DNA of 50,672 nucleotides, taken from positions 1 to 50,672 of the forward strand of contig JAJFFB010000001.1 of NCBI GenBank assembly GCA_021776925.1. Direction: 5' to 3'. This DNA is from Planctomycetota bacterium. GTDB lineage: Bacteria > Planctomycetota > UBA1135. Shown here one piece after another: positions 32,180 through 40,017 of the stretch; the stretch's first letter is position 1, and the number at the start of each line of letters is the position of its first letter. The notes beneath the pieces were generated by a model. The model did not search any database. It was not told the DNA's origin and saw only the letters and a list, made by a program, of their open reading frames with translations. Both the position numbers and the translations under genes were made by a program.

Positions 32180-33256
32180 CTACTGGATCTGCATCTGGCG
32201 CACGTGGGCGAGGAGCAGCTCGGCTGCCTTCAAGCCCGGGCGTTGGGTCAGTGCGAGGTTCAACTCGATGCCCGCCTCGGTCCATTGGTTCATGCCGATG
32301 GCGATTTTGGCGGCGAGCATGTGTTCGGGCCAATCGAGGTCCTTCGCCCGGACCTGGGCGAGCATGCTGGCGGCTTCCTGGTGGCGGTTCTGGCGCCATA
32401 GCGCCTGGGCGAGGCCGATGTGGGCCTCGGCATTTTCGATCTGCGCTTTCAGCAGGAAGTTGTACAGGCGTTCGGCGGCGCTCCAATCACCATTGCGTTC
32501 GGCCTTGTGGGCCGCGGCGATCACCGGGTCGACGCTGGGATCGTCGACCTCGATCAACAGCTGGATCGAGCGTGGCGTGGTGATCGAGGGATCTACCTTC
32601 AGAGCTTCGACGTAGGCGCGGGCGGCGTTCTGCACGTCGCCGGAAGCCAGGAACAGGTCGCCGAGCATCGCGTGGCTGTAGGGATTGCCCGGCATCCGCG
32701 CGGTCATCTCGGTGACGAACTCGCGTGCCTCGCTGAGGCTGCCGGTCGAGGCGTAGTGCAGCAGCATGGCGCGCGCCAGCTCGGGGTTGGCGGCGATCGC
32801 ACCCCAGTCGGTGCCGGCTTCCAGGGCCGCGGTGGCGCGTTCGATCTGGTCGTTCTCGGCCAGCGCGGCGGCGTAGACCAGCGACAGCTCGCGGTTGCCG
32901 GGGCTCGCTTCGATGCCGCGTTCGGCATAGACCAGGGATGCGCGCGCGTCGTTCTCGGTCAGGAACAGGCGCGCCAGGGTGGCGTGGGAACTGGCGTCTT
33001 CGGCGTCGAGATCGCACGCTTCCTGCAGGTATTCCTGTCCTTCTTCAACCAGATCACGTTCCAGTGCGCGCATGGCGAAGGTCTTGAGCAGTTCGTTACG
33101 CGTGCGCGCCCACTGTTCGGTCGAGCCGTCGCCGCGCTGGTGGGCGAAGCCGGCGTCGAAGCCGCTCTGGGCCGCATCCTCGCTGCGACCATAGGGCAGG
33201 AACGAGCTGCAGGAGGCGAACGCGAACGCGAGGACGATGGCTGCGAGCCTGATCAT
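32180..33256 (-). CDS. TPR lipoprotein of the pilus/secretion operon
   Basis: From the ATG at 33256, which overlaps the secretin stop (ATGA), the protein has 358 residues. The signal segment IVLAFAFASC ends in a lipobox Cys (about residue 16). The rest is a TPR solenoid: EEGQEYLQEACDLDAEDASS, HATLARLFLTENDARASLVY, PYSHAMLGDLFLASGDVQNA and HIGLAQALWRQNRHQEAAS. TPR lipoproteins such as PilF/PilW act as pilotins that place the secretin in the outer membrane. Its position next to the secretin gene supports that role, though it is longer than a typical pilotin. Confidence 0.8.
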   Translation of the reverse strand: MIRLAAIVLAFAFASCSSFLPYGRSEDAAQSGFDAGFAHQRGDGSTEQWARTRNELLKTFAMRALERDLVEEGQEYLQEACDLDAEDASSHATLARLFLTENDARASLVYAERGIEASPGNRELSLVYAAALAENDQIERATAALEAGTDWGAIAANPELARAMLLHYASTGSLSEAREFVTEMTARMPGNPYSHAMLGDLFLASGDVQNAARAYVEALKVDPSITTPRSIQLLIEVDDPSVDPVIAAAHKAERNGDWSAAERLYNFLLKAQIENAEAHIGLAQALWRQNRHQEAASMLAQVRAKDLDWPEHMLAAKIAIGMNQWTEAGIELNLALTQRPGLKAAELLLAHVRQMQIQ

Positions 33257-35010
33257 GGTTGCTGCTCCGGATCGACGATTCTGAGGGCGTCTTCGAGTTC
33301 CTGCTGTTCCTGGCGTCCGGCGAGGACCTCGTTGTGGCAGTGCTCGGCGAGCAGCGCCAGATCCGGATCGGCGGGCATCGCGCGCAGTCCCCATTCGGCT
33401 TTGGCCAGCGCGCCGGCGGCATCGCCTTCGGCGAGCAGCATCGCCGCCTCGCGGTACATGCGCCGCGCGTAGGACGGGCGCAGATAACCGTGATGGGACG
33501 AAGCCAGGCGCGCGCGCGCGGAGTCGAAACGGTGCCGGGCCAGATCGGCGCGCTGCTCCAGATCGCCGTCATCGATCACGTGTGGGGTCAGCAGCACGAT
33601 GATCTCGGTCTTCAGCTCGCGCTGCGACTGCGAGCGGAAGAAGGCGCCGAGCAGCGGAATCGAACCGAGGAACGGGATCTGCGCGGTGTCGGTGATCTCC
33701 TGGGTCTCCATCAGTCCGCCGATGACCACGGTGTTGCCGCTGCGTACCAGCACGTTGGAAGTGATCTGGGTGGTGACCTCTTCCGGCAGGCCGAGGTTGT
33801 TGATGATGCCGCTCGAGTTCTTCGGGTTGATCTCCATGCGTACCCATCCATCTGCGGATATGAAGGGACGGAAGGTGAGCGAAGTTCCGACCTCGAGGAA
33901 ATCGACGCTCTGCAGCGTGGCGGTCTCGTTGGAGGTGGTGGTCAGGTACGGCAGGCGCTGCCCGACCAGGACCGTGCCGACGTGGCGGTTCACGGTCAGA
34001 ACCTGGGGATTGCTGAGCACGGTGGCGTTGCCGACGCGCTCCAGGGATTCGATGAAGACCCCGAGCTGGTTGCGTAGGATGCCGATGTGCAGGCCGTCGG
34101 TCGACGAGTCGGTGAAGCCGCCGGTGCGCGCGCCGAGCAGCCAGTTGTCGCGGCCCACCGCGGCCTGGTCGAGTTTGACACCATCGGTGACGTTGGACAG
34201 ACCGCCCATGGCCTGGAAGTCGATGCCGCTCATGGCGTTGAAATCGACGCCGAGTTTGTTCTCGTCGGTCAGGGTCACCGACAGGATGGTGGCTTCGACC
34301 AGCACCTGTAGCGGCGCCACGTCGAACATGGCCAGCAGCGCGTCGATGCGCTCGCCGGTCGCCGGGCTGGCAAACAGCACCATCATCTCCTGGGTGGCCT
34401 GATTGTTGCCGCCGAGCTTGTCGGTGATCTGCAGACCGTCCTCGCTGGTCGGACCGGCGATCAGGCTCTCGTTTCCGGCCAGCAGCGGGGTCAGCATCGG
34501 CATCGCGTCGCCGGCCTTGATGTGGTTGAGGAAGATGACGCGCGGCTCAAAGGCCGAGCCGCTGGCGATGATCTCTTTCTGCACCTCGGTGGCGTCGACC
34601 ACCAGCAAAAAACCGTCCTGGGCCAGATAGGTGTAGCCGTTCGAGGCCAGGACCTGCAGCAGCGCGCTGGCCACCGGCGCGTCGTAGAGGTTGATGGTGA
34701 CCTTGCCCTCGACGTTCTGGCCGTAGACCAGGTTGAGGTTGTAGTTGGTCGCGAACATCTCCAGGACCGAGGAAAGCTCCTGGTCCTTGAAGTTGATGGT
34801 CAGTGCTTCGCCTGGCTCGATGTGGGCAAAGGGATTCAGCGCGTCCTCTTGTTGCGCCGGCGGCTTCTGGTCGTCTGCCCCAGGCTCCTGGGACTGCAAC
34901 GCCGGCTCCTGGGGCGGTACTTCAGGCTCCTGCGGCAGCACCAGCGGCACCGCCGAGGTCGTTGGCAGCGACGCGGCCAAGGTCAGAAGCAGGGCGAGGA
35001 GCGGGTTCAT
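33253..35010 (-). CDS. Secretin GspD/PilQ-like outer-membrane channel
   Basis: The 585-residue protein has a signal peptide (LLALLLTLAASLPTTSA), a Gln/Pro/Glu-rich linker and an STN-like N-domain (TINFKDQELSSVLEMFATNY). It then has N1-type segments (IFLNHIKAGDAMPMLTPLL) and the secretin core with VEATILSVTLTDENKLGVDF, VLSNPQVLTVN, GTSLTFRPFISADGWVRMEI, TVVIGGLM and IPFLGSIPLLGAFFRS. The core ends at about residue 480. About 90 extra residues follow (ARRMYREAAMLLAEGDAAGA), which look like a TPR-type helical tail not normal for secretins. It forms the outer-membrane pore of the system. Confidence 0.92.
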   Translation of the reverse strand: MNPLLALLLTLAASLPTTSAVPLVLPQEPEVPPQEPALQSQEPGADDQKPPAQQEDALNPFAHIEPGEALTINFKDQELSSVLEMFATNYNLNLVYGQNVEGKVTINLYDAPVASALLQVLASNGYTYLAQDGFLLVVDATEVQKEIIASGSAFEPRVIFLNHIKAGDAMPMLTPLLAGNESLIAGPTSEDGLQITDKLGGNNQATQEMMVLFASPATGERIDALLAMFDVAPLQVLVEATILSVTLTDENKLGVDFNAMSGIDFQAMGGLSNVTDGVKLDQAAVGRDNWLLGARTGGFTDSSTDGLHIGILRNQLGVFIESLERVGNATVLSNPQVLTVNRHVGTVLVGQRLPYLTTTSNETATLQSVDFLEVGTSLTFRPFISADGWVRMEINPKNSSGIINNLGLPEEVTTQITSNVLVRSGNTVVIGGLMETQEITDTAQIPFLGSIPLLGAFFRSQSQRELKTEIIVLLTPHVIDDGDLEQRADLARHRFDSARARLASSHHGYLRPSYARRMYREAAMLLAEGDAAGALAKAEWGLRAMPADPDLALLAEHCHNEVLAGRQEQQELEDALRIVDPEQQP

Positions 35011-35780
35011 TCGCGGCTGGGCGGCTGATGGAGGAGCACCTCAGGAGGCGCCATGCGGACGATGGTGAGCTGGTTGTCGAAAACCAGTTCCACTTCACGG
35101 GAGCGCACCGCCTTGAGCTTGTATCGGCCGATCCGTTCGCCCTCTTGAACGACCTTGGGACCGAAGGCGGCGTAGCGGTGCTGGCCCAGCAGCGCGGTGC
35201 CGGTGAGAATCAGTTCGACCTCGACCGAGGCGTCGATGACCTCGGGCACCTCTCCGCCCACTTCGGGCTCGGCACCCTCCAACGGGTGCTGCCACGGATC
35301 CTCGCCGTTCACCTCGAAGTCGCCAGCTTCGGCGCGCGCGCGCGCGGCCATCGCCGCGGCGGTGCGCTCGGCACGCGCGCTGGCGGCCAGCTGGGCTTCG
35401 GCCCGCTTGGCCGCGAGCAGTTCCTGGGTCAAGGGTTCGGCCTTTTCCAGGCCCAGCGGGATGCGCCACAGGTCGAGGCGTTTGCGCGCTTCGGCGAAGG
35501 AGTGGATCGGCTGGAAGTTTGATTTGGCGTCCTTGCTCTTGGACGTCGTGGTCTTGGTCGATGTGGCCGCCGGCGCCGACGTGGCAGCGGGGCCACCAGT
35601 GGCCGCCAGCGCCGCGTTGGGTGACGGCGGCGCCGGGGCGTCGTCGCCTTTTTCGCTGCCGAAAAGCATCGGTCCCCACACCACCAACACCAGCAGCATG
35701 AGCGTGCCGAGCGCCGCCGCCTTGCCCGGCTGGCGCTTCATCTGCGCCACCAGGCCGCGTTGCGTAGAGGCGCTGCTCAT
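35007..35780 (-). CDS. Inner-membrane PilP/GspC-like protein
   Basis: The 257-residue protein has one membrane helix near the N-terminus (AAALGTLMLLVLVVWGPMLF), a low-complexity Ala/Thr/Lys linker, a charged helical region and a C-terminal beta-domain (VELILTGTALLGQHRYAAFG, then VVQEGERIGRYKLKAVRSRE). The last part resembles the homology region of GspC/PilP, which binds the secretin N-domain. Its place between PilO-like and secretin genes, with ATGA overlaps at both ends, supports this. The domain match is by pattern only. Confidence 0.7.
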   Translation of the reverse strand: MSSASTQRGLVAQMKRQPGKAAALGTLMLLVLVVWGPMLFGSEKGDDAPAPPSPNAALAATGGPAATSAPAATSTKTTTSKSKDAKSNFQPIHSFAEARKRLDLWRIPLGLEKAEPLTQELLAAKRAEAQLAASARAERTAAAMAARARAEAGDFEVNGEDPWQHPLEGAEPEVGGEVPEVIDASVEVELILTGTALLGQHRYAAFGPKVVQEGERIGRYKLKAVRSREVELVFDNQLTIVRMAPPEVLLHQPPSRE

Positions 35781-36331
35781 GCGTCGCTCTCCGGCTGCGC
35801 TTCTTTGTGGGCGGGAACCTGGGCGATGATGAGCACGCCGTTGAAGAAGGCCTCGACCAGCCCGGACTTGTCCGGCGCCGCGTAGACCACCGTGATCGCT
35901 TCAATGCGGCCGCGCGCGTCGCCGCGCTCGAGGTAGTCGAGGAAGTCGTGTACCTGCAAGGGGCGTCCGCTGCCGGAGAGCTGGTAGCTCAGCGGCCCGC
36001 CGTCGGCGCGGTTGCCCTGCTCCTGCAATTGCAGACTGCAATCGAGCCGCTTGGCCAGCTGCAGGACGCGGTTCTGGAGCAGGATCGGGTTGAGGTCATT
36101 GCCCAGGTTGACCAGTTCGGTCTCCGCCAGCGGACGGAAGGACAGCCAGTCTTCGGCCAGCTGGTCGCGTTCCTGGATCACCTGGGTGTCGCGTTCCTTG
36201 CGCGTCTGCGCTTGTTCAAACTGCTGCAGTGCTGCGCCGCGCCGCTCCTGCAGCGGCACCACGCGCGCCAACCACAGGGCTCCGGGAACCGCCAGGAACC
36301 AGGAAAGGAACAGGAGTTTGCGCCACGACAT
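35777..36331 (-). CDS. PilO/GspM-like inner-membrane protein
   Basis: From the ATG at 36331 the protein has 184 residues: one N-terminal membrane helix (LLFLSWFLAVPGALWLARVV), a coiled-coil region (RRGAALQQFEQAQTRKERDT) and a ferredoxin-like C-terminal domain (LSYQLSGSGRPLQVHDFLDY). This is the PilO/GspM architecture. One base separates it from the PilN-like stop. The longer upstream frame reads through that neighbour and was rejected. It should pair with the PilN-like protein to form the inner-membrane alignment complex. Confidence 0.75.
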   Translation of the reverse strand: MSWRKLLFLSWFLAVPGALWLARVVPLQERRGAALQQFEQAQTRKERDTQVIQERDQLAEDWLSFRPLAETELVNLGNDLNPILLQNRVLQLAKRLDCSLQLQEQGNRADGGPLSYQLSGSGRPLQVHDFLDYLERGDARGRIEAITVVYAAPDKSGLVEAFFNGVLIIAQVPAHKEAQPESDA

Positions 36332-36332
36332 G

Positions 36333-36974
36333 TCAGGCGCCTCCTGCCGAAACCGGCTCGGTGGCGACCGCCGCCAGAGCGCGAGTGGCTTCTTCCATGG
36401 CCTCGACGGCGTCGCGGCTGAGGCGGATGCGCAGGCGCGTGGCCGGCCAGCGGTCGGGAACCGAATCGTGCTTCTCGACCACCCCGGTGTAGCCGGAATA
36501 GGCCTCGAGTACGTCGACCAGGGCGGTGGCGGCGGCCTCTTCATAGGCCACCGCGTCGATGATCAGCACCAGCAGGGACTGCACGTCTTTGCGATTGGCT
36601 CCGACCTTGATTTCGGTGCGCCACTGCACGCGTTCGATCTCGACCGTCGGGTCGACCGCGCTGTCCAGTCCAGCCAGCATGCGCGCCGCGGTCGGCTGCG
36701 CCAGATGCTCGGCCAGCGGGTCGAGGCGGGTGGCGAAGTCGTTGATGTCCTCGAACAGACGCTCCATGTCGGCGCTGGCCTCGCTGGCCGCGGGATCGGG
36801 AGCGTTGGCTTGCTCAGCGGCGCGTTCCTGGCCGCGTACTTCCAGATCGAAGGCGAACAAGGCGATCAGGCACAAGAACGAGTAGACGCAGGAAATCAGC
36901 ACGCGTTGCGGCGTGCGGCTGCGTTCCAGGTGGACCCGGTAGCTGCTCTCTCCGAGGAAGTCGGCGGTCTTCAT
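36333..36974 (-). CDS. PilN/GspL-C-terminal-like inner-membrane protein
   Basis: From the ATG at 36974, overlapping the PilM stop (ATGA), the protein has 213 residues. One membrane helix lies at about 24-45 (VLISCVYSFLCLIALFAFDL), followed by a coiled region and an alpha/beta domain (VEIERVQWRTEIKVGANRKD). Size and topology match PilN, which binds PilM in the cytoplasm and PilO in the periplasm. Identification rests mostly on gene order, as PilN sequences are weakly conserved. Confidence 0.68.
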   Translation of the reverse strand: MKTADFLGESSYRVHLERSRTPQRVLISCVYSFLCLIALFAFDLEVRGQERAAEQANAPDPAASEASADMERLFEDINDFATRLDPLAEHLAQPTAARMLAGLDSAVDPTVEIERVQWRTEIKVGANRKDVQSLLVLIIDAVAYEEAAATALVDVLEAYSGYTGVVEKHDSVPDRWPATRLRIRLSRDAVEAMEEATRALAAVATEPVSAGGA

Positions 36975-38047
36975 CCTTTCTGCCTCAAGGCGAGGCCGAG
37001 GGCGCCGCACCACAGGTGCTCTTCGTCGAGGATCTCCTGCGGCGCCTCGATGCCCAGATCGGTGAAGGGTTGAGCGGGTCGCACCGACAGGTTCATGGCC
37101 AACTCCAGGCAGTTGCCCATTTCCGGCAGCCCGGCACCGAAACCGGTGAGCTGGACGTCGGCAAGCTTGGTGCCGGGATGGCGCGCGGTGAAGTGGCGCA
37201 GGCAGGCGCGGGCTTCCTGCGCCATGCCTTGCGCTTCCAGGCGCAATGTGCGCTGGATCGCCGCGGCCGGTTGCTCCGCCTGGTCGCACAACTGCGCCAA
37301 TTGGGCCGCTGGGGCGCTGGCAGCGTCCTCGGCGCCGATTTCACCGCCGAGTTGCAGTGCATCCAGCACCGGCAGCTGTTCCAGGTCCAGGGTGGCTTGC
37401 TGCAGTTTCTCGAGCAGATCGGAAGCGGTGCACTGCATCGGCTTGAGGAAGCGCAGCTCCCCGTCGTAGACGATGCCGAACAGCGCGTTGTCAAAGCCGA
37501 GATGGAGGAAGCCCCAGGCATCCTCGCAGGCGCTCTTGCTCTGCTGCAGGCAGCGCGCCAGCGGAAAGGCGCTCAACTCCAGACCCACCGCGCGCATGCC
37601 CAGGGCATCGGTCGCCGCGGTGCAGCGGCGCAGTTCGGACTGCCCCAGGCTGAGCAGCAGGTATTCCTGGCGCGGATCGGTTTCGCCGGCCTCATTGGCC
37701 AGCGGCAGATAGCGGTAGCCGATGCCTTCGCTGTCCTCCAGCGAGCGCATCGCCGCTTCTTCGAGGATCGCGCGCAGGCGGTTTTCCTGGTCGCGGTCGA
37801 CCGGCACCACGGTGATGCCGGCGGCGGCTGCACTGGTGGAGATCACCGCGTCGCGACCGAGGACCCGTCCGCGCAGGCGTCCGCTGAGCGGGCTGACCGC
37901 CTGGCTGTGACGGGTGCGGCCCTGGGCGGGTGCGCACTCCGCCACGCGCACCTTCCACCCGTTCCGGTTGCCGGAGAGTTGCAGGACGCGCGTATCGAGA
38001 CTGCCGAAGTGGACAGCGATGGGCGTGTAGCGGGTGATGAGCTTCAC
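36971..38047 (-). CDS. PilM-like actin-fold protein
   Basis: The 358-residue protein has no membrane helix. The N-terminus (PIAVHFGSLDTRVLQLSGN) fits the first phosphate-binding loop of the PilM/FtsA actin fold. Later segments are EYLLLSLGQSELRRCTAATD, FLHLGFDNALFGIVYDGELR and LTGFGAGLPEMGNCLELAMN, matching the family's second and adenosine loops. PilM sits in the cytoplasm, binds the PilN tail and links the complex to the assembly ATPase. Its stop overlaps the PilN-like start. A gap of 40 bases follows the microprotein stop. Confidence 0.8.
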   Translation of the reverse strand: MKLITRYTPIAVHFGSLDTRVLQLSGNRNGWKVRVAECAPAQGRTRHSQAVSPLSGRLRGRVLGRDAVISTSAAAAGITVVPVDRDQENRLRAILEEAAMRSLEDSEGIGYRYLPLANEAGETDPRQEYLLLSLGQSELRRCTAATDALGMRAVGLELSAFPLARCLQQSKSACEDAWGFLHLGFDNALFGIVYDGELRFLKPMQCTASDLLEKLQQATLDLEQLPVLDALQLGGEIGAEDAASAPAAQLAQLCDQAEQPAAAIQRTLRLEAQGMAQEARACLRHFTARHPGTKLADVQLTGFGAGLPEMGNCLELAMNLSVRPAQPFTDLGIEAPQEILDEEHLWCGALGLALRQKG

Positions 38048-38087
38048 GACGATGGAGGACTCTCTGTATTTCGACCAGAAACGGGGC

Positions 38088-38183
38088 TCAGTTGAGCCAT
38101 TGGGTGGTGGCGATCAGGAGTGCCATGAAGGCCATCAGAGCGGCCAGAGCGGGCATCGGGCGTTTTTGTACGGGGTTGTTCAC
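38088..38183 (-). CDS. 31-residue single-helix membrane microprotein in the pilus operon
   Basis: The frame starts at GTG 38183, which overlaps the stop of the pseudopilin gene (GTGA, the overlap type used throughout this operon), and ends at TGA 38090-38088. The product has a short polar start (NNPVQKRPM), a hydrophobic helix of about 18 residues (PALAALMAFMALLIATT) and ends QWLN. It was found by reading the gap between pseudopilin and PilM genes and is shorter than most gene callers accept. No ribosome-binding site is visible, so translation would depend on coupling. The function is unknown; an inner-membrane partner of the PilMNO complex or of pseudopilin is a guess. Confidence 0.5.
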   Translation of the reverse strand: MNNPVQKRPMPALAALMAFMALLIATTQWLN

Positions 38184-38695
38184 AGGTTGAAGAGCGGGGT
38201 TCCGTCCGGCGCGGTGCCGGAACTATTGGCGCGGAAGACCCCGCTGTCAGCGAAGAACACCCAGCCGGTGGTGTCGTCCGGGCCGTTGAATCCGGCTCCG
38301 GGCTGCACCAGCAGCACGCTGTCCGCGCGACTCACCGGATTGGCCGGCATCGCCTCGGTCACGTAAGGGCCGTAGGCGTAGCCAGCGGTTCCGGCAGCCG
38401 CGGTCTCCCCGTCTTCGTCGCTGGCCAGAACCAACTGGTTGACAAGGTGGACTGCCGACCAGGCCCCGGCGCTGGCGAGCCAACCCGGAAACTGATCGTC
38501 GTGCTGAAAGCTGTAGTAGTCGATCGCCGTGCGCACGCGCTGCAACTGCTGGCTCAGCGCAGTCACTTCGGCGTCGTCGACGGCGCCGGAGAAGCTGGGC
38601 AGGGCCATGCCAGTCAGCACGACGAGAATCGTGATGACAATCAGGACTTCCAGCAGGCTGAAGCCCTGGCGAGCAGTTCGGGTGCGTGTCCGCAT
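38180..38695 (-). CDS. Major pseudopilin, GspG/PilA-like
   Basis: The 171-residue protein has the prepilin motif ARQGFSLLEVLIVITILVVL, with a short basic leader cleaved after Gly and Glu at mature position 5. The C-terminal domain has QHDDQFPGWLASAGAWSAV and a late GWVFFADSGVF strand, a layout seen in GspG-like pseudopilins of planctomycete and related genomes. It is first in the operon order before PilM, so it is probably the main structural subunit. It begins 86 bases after the patatin gene stop; no clear promoter was seen there. Confidence 0.85.
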   Translation of the reverse strand: MRTRTRTARQGFSLLEVLIVITILVVLTGMALPSFSGAVDDAEVTALSQQLQRVRTAIDYYSFQHDDQFPGWLASAGAWSAVHLVNQLVLASDEDGETAAAGTAGYAYGPYVTEAMPANPVSRADSVLLVQPGAGFNGPDDTTGWVFFADSGVFRANSSGTAPDGTPLFNL

Positions 38696-38781
38696 CGGGG
38701 TCGGATGGGTCCGTCCCCTCTGCGGCCGTCACCGCCTCGACTTGAGCGCATCCCGACCCTCATGCGGGCCGCTACCGGGCT

Positions 38782-40011
38782 TCAGCTGGCGCCAGCAATG
38801 CGGCCGGCGCGCAGATCCTTGTATTCCTGCCAGTCGAATGCGAGCAGGAACTCCGCCGCGGCCTTGACGCCGGTGGCGAAGAGGTCGGCCTTGGTCTGGT
38901 CCGACATCTTGAAATCGAGCCAGTGGAAGCGGTCGGTCTGGATGACCGAGACCAGCTTGCGGTAGTCCGGGTTGCGCAGGATGAAGTCGTAATCGAGCAC
39001 GTGGCGCGCCGAATCGAAGATCGCTCCGGCGAGCGCGCCGGGGCCGTCGATCTCTTTGGGCAGAGTGCGCTCGCCGCCGAGCTTGGCGCCGAAGGTGGGA
39101 GCGCTGGGCTCGCCCTCTATATGGAACGTCTGGATCGGGAAGTTCGAGAGCACGCCGCCATCGACGAAGTAGGCGTCGAGGGGCAGTTCGCCGCGGTAGC
39201 CGGCCTTGTCCTTCCAGCGCTGGCGGGCGGCGTCGCCCTGCGGCACGTGGCGCACGCGGTAGGGCTGGAAGAACAACGGAATCGACATCGAAGCGCGCAC
39301 GAAGTCAGCCGGGCTGACCAGCTCAGGCTCGTCGAAATAGAGCTCGGCCATGTCCGGAAAAGTGACCTTGGTTTCGGTGGTGACGTCGGCGGCGATCACG
39401 ACCAGCTTGGGGTCGGCGACTTCCACCGGCACCTTTTCCATGCTCAGCCGGTGGTGCATAGGCGGCAGGTCGCGCATCTGCGCCTTCAGTTCGGCGCAGT
39501 TGTCGATGCCGTGGGTCGCGAGCTGCGCCTTCATCCAGGTGTGAAAATACTCGCCAGGATTGAGGCCGAGGTCGTCACAGACGTTGTCGACCACCTGCAG
39601 GCCCCGCCACAGCAGGCACAATCGCCCGGCCTTGCGCAGCATGGCTTTGATGAACCTGCGTGCGTCGCCGTCGCCGTCGACGAACTTGATCAGATCGACC
39701 TCGGCCAGCGCGGCGAGGATGGTCTCGCTCTTGGCCGCGGCGGGGGGGCCGCTGCCGGCCTGCAGCAGCGCGTTGATCGCGCCGGCCGAAGTGCCGCCGA
39801 TACCGAGGAAACGGATACCTACCGATTCGAGCGCGTAGGTGTAGCCGACCAGCGCGATGCCGAGCACGCCGCCGCCTTCCATGACCAGGTCTACGTACTG
39901 GCGGCCCTGATCATCGACCAGATCCGAGATGGCGCGGTCGTTCCAGTTGTGGTGCAGGTCGGCGAGACTGGCGCGGACCTCGGGGTGTTGCAAAAAGAGG
40001 TTGATATCCAC
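38782..40011 (-). CDS. Patatin-like phospholipase / lipid acyl hydrolase
   Basis: The 409-residue protein starts at GTG, 6 bases after the topoisomerase VI A stop. It has the oxyanion-hole loop EGGGVLG, the nucleophile motif GTSAG with Ser75, and the catalytic Asp in YFVDGGVLSNFP near residue 295. The Ser-Asp dyad is therefore complete. A DADFxRASMSIP-like segment (ADFVRASMSIPLFFQPYRV) is typical of bacterial patatins. No signal peptide or membrane helix is present, so it should act in the cytoplasm or be exported by a dedicated system. The lipid substrate is not known. Confidence 0.87.
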   Translation of the reverse strand: MDINLFLQHPEVRASLADLHHNWNDRAISDLVDDQGRQYVDLVMEGGGVLGIALVGYTYALESVGIRFLGIGGTSAGAINALLQAGSGPPAAAKSETILAALAEVDLIKFVDGDGDARRFIKAMLRKAGRLCLLWRGLQVVDNVCDDLGLNPGEYFHTWMKAQLATHGIDNCAELKAQMRDLPPMHHRLSMEKVPVEVADPKLVVIAADVTTETKVTFPDMAELYFDEPELVSPADFVRASMSIPLFFQPYRVRHVPQGDAARQRWKDKAGYRGELPLDAYFVDGGVLSNFPIQTFHIEGEPSAPTFGAKLGGERTLPKEIDGPGALAGAIFDSARHVLDYDFILRNPDYRKLVSVIQTDRFHWLDFKMSDQTKADLFATGVKAAAEFLLAFDWQEYKDLRAGRIAGAS

Positions 40012-40017
40012 GGGCTG

